5,740 nt of DNA from Pseudomonadota bacterium (GTDB lineage Bacteria; Pseudomonadota; Alphaproteobacteria; Micropepsales; Micropepsaceae). The translations under genes and the position numbers were made by a program. The stretch lies in NCBI GenBank assembly GCA_021817355.1, contig JAKAVI010000003.1:1-5740 (forward strand), read 5' to 3'. Of this stretch, positions 5,681-5,740 are shown piece by piece (positions within the stretch are counted from its first letter, which is position 1; the number at the start of each line of letters is the position of its first letter). The notes under the pieces were generated by a model. It saw nothing but the letters and a program-made list of their open reading frames with translations, searched no databases and had not been told where the DNA came from.

Positions 5681-5740
5681 ATGCACCAAGACACCATCGC
5701 CCGCGCCGGACGCCGTTGCGTTCGCTACCTGCTTGCCCTT
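5681..5740 (+). CDS. Start of a probable exported protein, perhaps the lipoprotein BamD (3' end outside window)
   Basis: Only the first 20 codons are visible: MHQDTIARAGRRCVRYLLAL. Four Arg residues (8, 11, 12 and 15) precede the beginning of a hydrophobic run, which looks like the n-region and early h-region of a Sec signal peptide; the lipobox, if any, would lie outside the window. GGAAGA (5671-5676) gives a reasonable ribosome site about 5 nt before the ATG. In many alphaproteobacteria the gene after lpxC is bamD (comL), an outer-membrane lipoprotein with TPR-like repeats that works with BamA in beta-barrel assembly, often followed by recN. The BamD call therefore rests on gene order plus the signal-like start, not on visible BamD domains. 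No symbol is assigned. Confidence 0.55.
   Translation, partial: MHQDTIARAGRRCVRYLLAL

Noticed and set aside
5403..5681. 92-codon + strand frame from GTG 5403 between lpxC and the last gene
   Set aside because: There is no Shine-Dalgarno sequence before the GTG, the codon use is unlike the neighbours (AGG codons, weak third-position GC in the second half), and the product belongs to no family I recognise. Its stop overlapping the next ATG is probably chance.

Overview
The window is the distal end of a division and cell wall (dcw) cluster, read entirely on the + strand: ddl (3' end) - ftsQ - ftsA - ftsZ - lpxC - start of a further gene, probably bamD. Several things point to an alphaproteobacterium, most likely of the order Hyphomicrobiales (Rhizobiales): the gene order, the high GC content, the long Ala/Pro/Arg/Gln-rich FtsZ linker ending in an [13 protein letters not shown] tail, and the long Arg-rich cytoplasmic tail of FtsQ. 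Genus is not claimed.

Layout. Positions 1-420 encode the last 139 residues of D-alanine--D-alanine ligase. ftsQ (408-1361) starts inside ddl, and ftsA (1361-2641) starts on the last base of the ftsQ stop codon, so these three look translationally coupled. A 69-bp spacer without an evident terminator leads to ftsZ (2711-4228). A perfect GC-rich hairpin (4256-4282) then probably ends or attenuates the division transcript. lpxC (4504-5346) follows, with a GTG start preceded by an AAGGAGGT Shine-Dalgarno sequence. After lpxC comes a 334-bp stretch (5347-5680) with no convincing gene. It holds a terminator-like hairpin and, nearer its 3' end, three inverted repeats that cannot all pair at once. 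The window closes with 20 codons of a new reading frame (5681 onward) that begins like an exported protein or lipoprotein.

How the genes work together. Ddl makes the D-Ala-D-Ala dipeptide for peptidoglycan. FtsZ polymerises at midcell, FtsA tethers it to the inner membrane, and FtsQ links the ring to the septal synthesis machinery through FtsB/FtsL. LpxC commits UDP-GlcNAc-derived precursor to lipid A, and BamD, if that is the last gene, belongs to the outer-membrane protein assembly complex. The window thus couples septation, wall synthesis and outer-membrane synthesis.

No mobile element, CRISPR array, tRNA, rRNA or foreign cargo was seen. This is conserved core-genome sequence, and nothing in it looks like a new biological system. 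The points worth a second look are regulatory: the structured region before the last gene, an AT-richer patch inside ftsQ, the ftsA-ftsZ and ftsZ-lpxC spacers, and some details of the FtsZ linker and LpxC C-terminus.
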